The notes beneath the pieces are model-generated. The model ran no database searches and was not told the origin of the DNA. It saw only the letters and a program-made list of their open reading frames with translations. A DNA stretch of 64,000 bases, taken from Taeniopygia guttata. Its lineage: Eukaryota > Chordata > Aves > Passeriformes > Estrildidae. The DNA lies in assembly GCF_048771995.1 (NCBI RefSeq), contig NC_133024.1:59664501-59728500 (forward strand), in the 5' to 3' direction. This document shows, one piece after another, positions 61,930 through 64,000 of this stretch (position 1 is the stretch's first letter; each line of letters opens with the position of its first letter). The translations under genes and the position numbers were made by a program.

Positions 61930-63960
61930 TGATAGTTCCTTGGATATTTTACATGGGTTTTGTGATTCTTCATGTAGTGTTGTTTATAGTAAAGGGTCTA
62001 GAAAGTCCTAATGGAATATTATTTTTTTAAGGTGATTGCTTCCTCTTCAGTAGAGCTTTTAAGATAAAATGAAATGATTAGACTCCAGATGAACAGATCC
62101 TTATTAAAATAGAAGCTGGTCTGATAATGACTTAAATTGATGCTACGTGGCCATCACATGTTATTTGATAAGCATTCCATTTTAATTAAGAAGTGGCTAA
62201 TAGACAATTAATATACAGGATTACACACTTAGCTAATTAGATGATTTAAATTTTTTTGTTAGATTAAAATGTACAGGACCCCATAAATCACTGTTAGAGA
62301 CTGCTTAATAAGCCTGAACCCTTAATTTTCTCCCTGTCAATCAAGAATGGAGCCACTGACTTTCCCTCTCACCCAAAGACTTGTCACAAGGAAGACCTGC
62401 TTTGTGTTCAGAATGAGCTGAAATGCCCCCAGCTCCCAAACACTGCACCTGTTTGCAGAACCTCAGAGCCCAGGTGCAGTCAGCAGAGACCTGATCAGAG
62501 CAGTGATGAAGGCTGAAGCATCACTTGGCTGACAAGTCACTGAGGGCTCCAGTCTGTTTCCTGAGCACTCCTGCCTGTTGCTGTTTGGGGTTTGTGGCTA
62601 TCAGAGATCAGGGACAGCGTGTCCCTGCTGGCAGGCCTGCCTCTCCAGGTGCCCCAGGGAGGCCTTTGGGATACCCCATGCTCACACATGGAACACTGAG
62701 GTGACTGTCCCCTTCCAAATTGTCCCTATGTACAGGAAGGCTCCTCCAGGGGCAATGTCAGCTCTGCCCCTCTCCCTCAGAACAGAAACCAAGTGCATCA
62801 CTGATCCTTGCTTCTAGTATTAACTCAGCAGTGAACAATGGGCTCTTTCAGCCTGTGGAGTGCTCTGTAAATTGTGATCTGTTCAGACAGAACTAGGAGA
62901 GTGACATGGTAATTGGGCTGGTTTTTGTTAGCAAGTCTCACAGAGGCACAACACACAGGAACAGAGTTGACAGGAAATGGCTTAGAGTTGACCAAGAGAT
63001 CGCACAAGGGTTTTGATTTTTTTTTTTCCTAAATATTCACAGCTAAAGTACAAAGCAAGCAAAGTGAGAATGAGATCAAAGGTGGAACAACACAAAGCCT
63101 GACATGTCTGTAAGATGTCACTTACTAGCAATAGTAAAATGTTTTGCTTCACCCTGTGAAACGTGTGTATTACAATTAGGGGATAAATAAGAGTGGTGTG
63201 TAGGGTTTCTTTGCTGTCATGCTTTTATGTTCAAGGTGCTTCACAAAGAAGAACTAAATTCTCTTGACAGCTTACATCAGAAAGTCAGCATCCCAAACTC
63301 ACTGAGAACCTGAGGAAATGATGACTTACCCAATGTCTAAAATAAAATTAGGATCAGAGGGAAGATATGAAAGTAGATATTTCCACCTTTCATTTCAGCT
63401 CTCAGCTGACCCAGTGCTGACAGGAGAATGCAGGGCTGGTGATTTGCACAACACTGGATGTTGTGAGGGTTACACTGAGACGCACTAGCAGCAGCACTCT
63501 GATAGTGTCCCTGGAAGGACAATTAGTCCAAACAGGGGATGACATACGTGTGTCACTCAAGCCATTTATTTGTCTGAAAAAAAACTGATCTGGAGTTTTT
63601 CATTATTGATTTTCACACTGCTGACTGTCTGTTCCTGGGCAGAATACAATGCTGAGATATTACCAGACATTTCACTGCCTCAGAAACTGAGAAAACATAT
63701 TTTTTACTCCCTGCCCAGCTGTTGAGGTCAGGAGATGATTCAAGAGCACTCAGATATGTAAGAGTCTTTTTAGTGACTAGGTGGGATTCACATCCAGGCT
63801 TAATGCCCTGGAGAACAGTGGATGAATGTGTGGTGAGACCAGCCTGCACTGGATTGAACAGAGGCTGGCATTTCAAAAGCACAGATGTGTTTGGCATGGT
63901 AGAAAGTGGCAGCAGATGCTTTTGGTTCTAGAAAATAAAGATTTGGGAATATAGCATGAT
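61930..63960. other. Intergenic, no gene supported; TAAT-rich AT block at its start
   Basis: 62130-62330 is AT-rich and dense in TAAT and ATTA cores. The rest has short frames on both strands without splice support and no recognised repeat. Confidence 0.55.
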
Positions 63961-63974
63961 TTTTACTAAACACG

Positions 63975-63988
63975 CCCCCCCCCCCCCC
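63975..63988. repeat. C14 homopolymer at the window end
   Basis: Fourteen consecutive C's just before the window ends. Length is likely variable or uncertain. Confidence 0.85.
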
Positions 63989-64000
63989 AATATTATTTAC

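Noticed and set aside
1..64000. Search for CRISPR arrays, operons, tRNA or rRNA genes, or a novel mobile system
   Set aside because: None seen. The window is animal nuclear DNA with one clear spliced gene, LINE and LTR fossils and a few unassigned exon candidates.

Overview
The window is vertebrate nuclear DNA, almost certainly from a bird and probably a songbird. Coding sequence is split into short exons with GT/AG borders. The dispersed repeats are CR1 retrotransposons with the avian 3' ending of repeated ATTCTATGAT-type units. An LTR-like block near 25 kb resembles an endogenous retrovirus family I associate with passerine genomes.

Region 1 (1 to about 20.9 kb, + strand) holds the C-terminal 520 codons of COG3, the third subunit of the conserved oligomeric Golgi complex. 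They lie on 15 exons from 208 to a TAG stop at 18741-18743. All exon phases join without a break. A long 3' UTR follows, with three AATAAA signals between 20.6 and 20.9 kb. The 5' half of the gene, including the N-terminal Sec34 region, lies upstream of the window.

Region 2 (about 20.9 to 36 kb) is gene-poor. It holds the LTR-like block (24.9-25.4 kb), a CR1 3' end (28.04-28.77 kb), an old CR1 remnant (30.95-31.6 kb) and a CR1 fragment (34.68-34.92 kb). No gene could be supported.

Region 3 (36 to 61 kb) shows scattered protein-like segments on the - strand: 36649-36830, 42982-43335, 44648-45091, 47.92-48.17 kb and 60258-60628. Several have good splice borders. In mammals COG3 is followed by a convergent gene, ERICH6B. 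A minus-strand gene is therefore expected here, and the 48 kb segment has a weak resemblance to the FAM194 domain of that family. I could not assemble one continuous gene, and some segments may belong to other genes or pseudogenes. Two CR1 copies in opposite orientation (42.47-42.91 and 45.34-45.85 kb) flank the middle segments.

Region 4 (61 to 64 kb) holds a CR1 endonuclease-region fragment interrupted by frameshifts, then an AT-rich block dense in TAAT motifs at 62.1-62.3 kb that could be regulatory, then unremarkable sequence. No tRNA, rRNA, CRISPR array or operon-like system was seen. The notable items are the unassigned minus-strand exons, not a new system.
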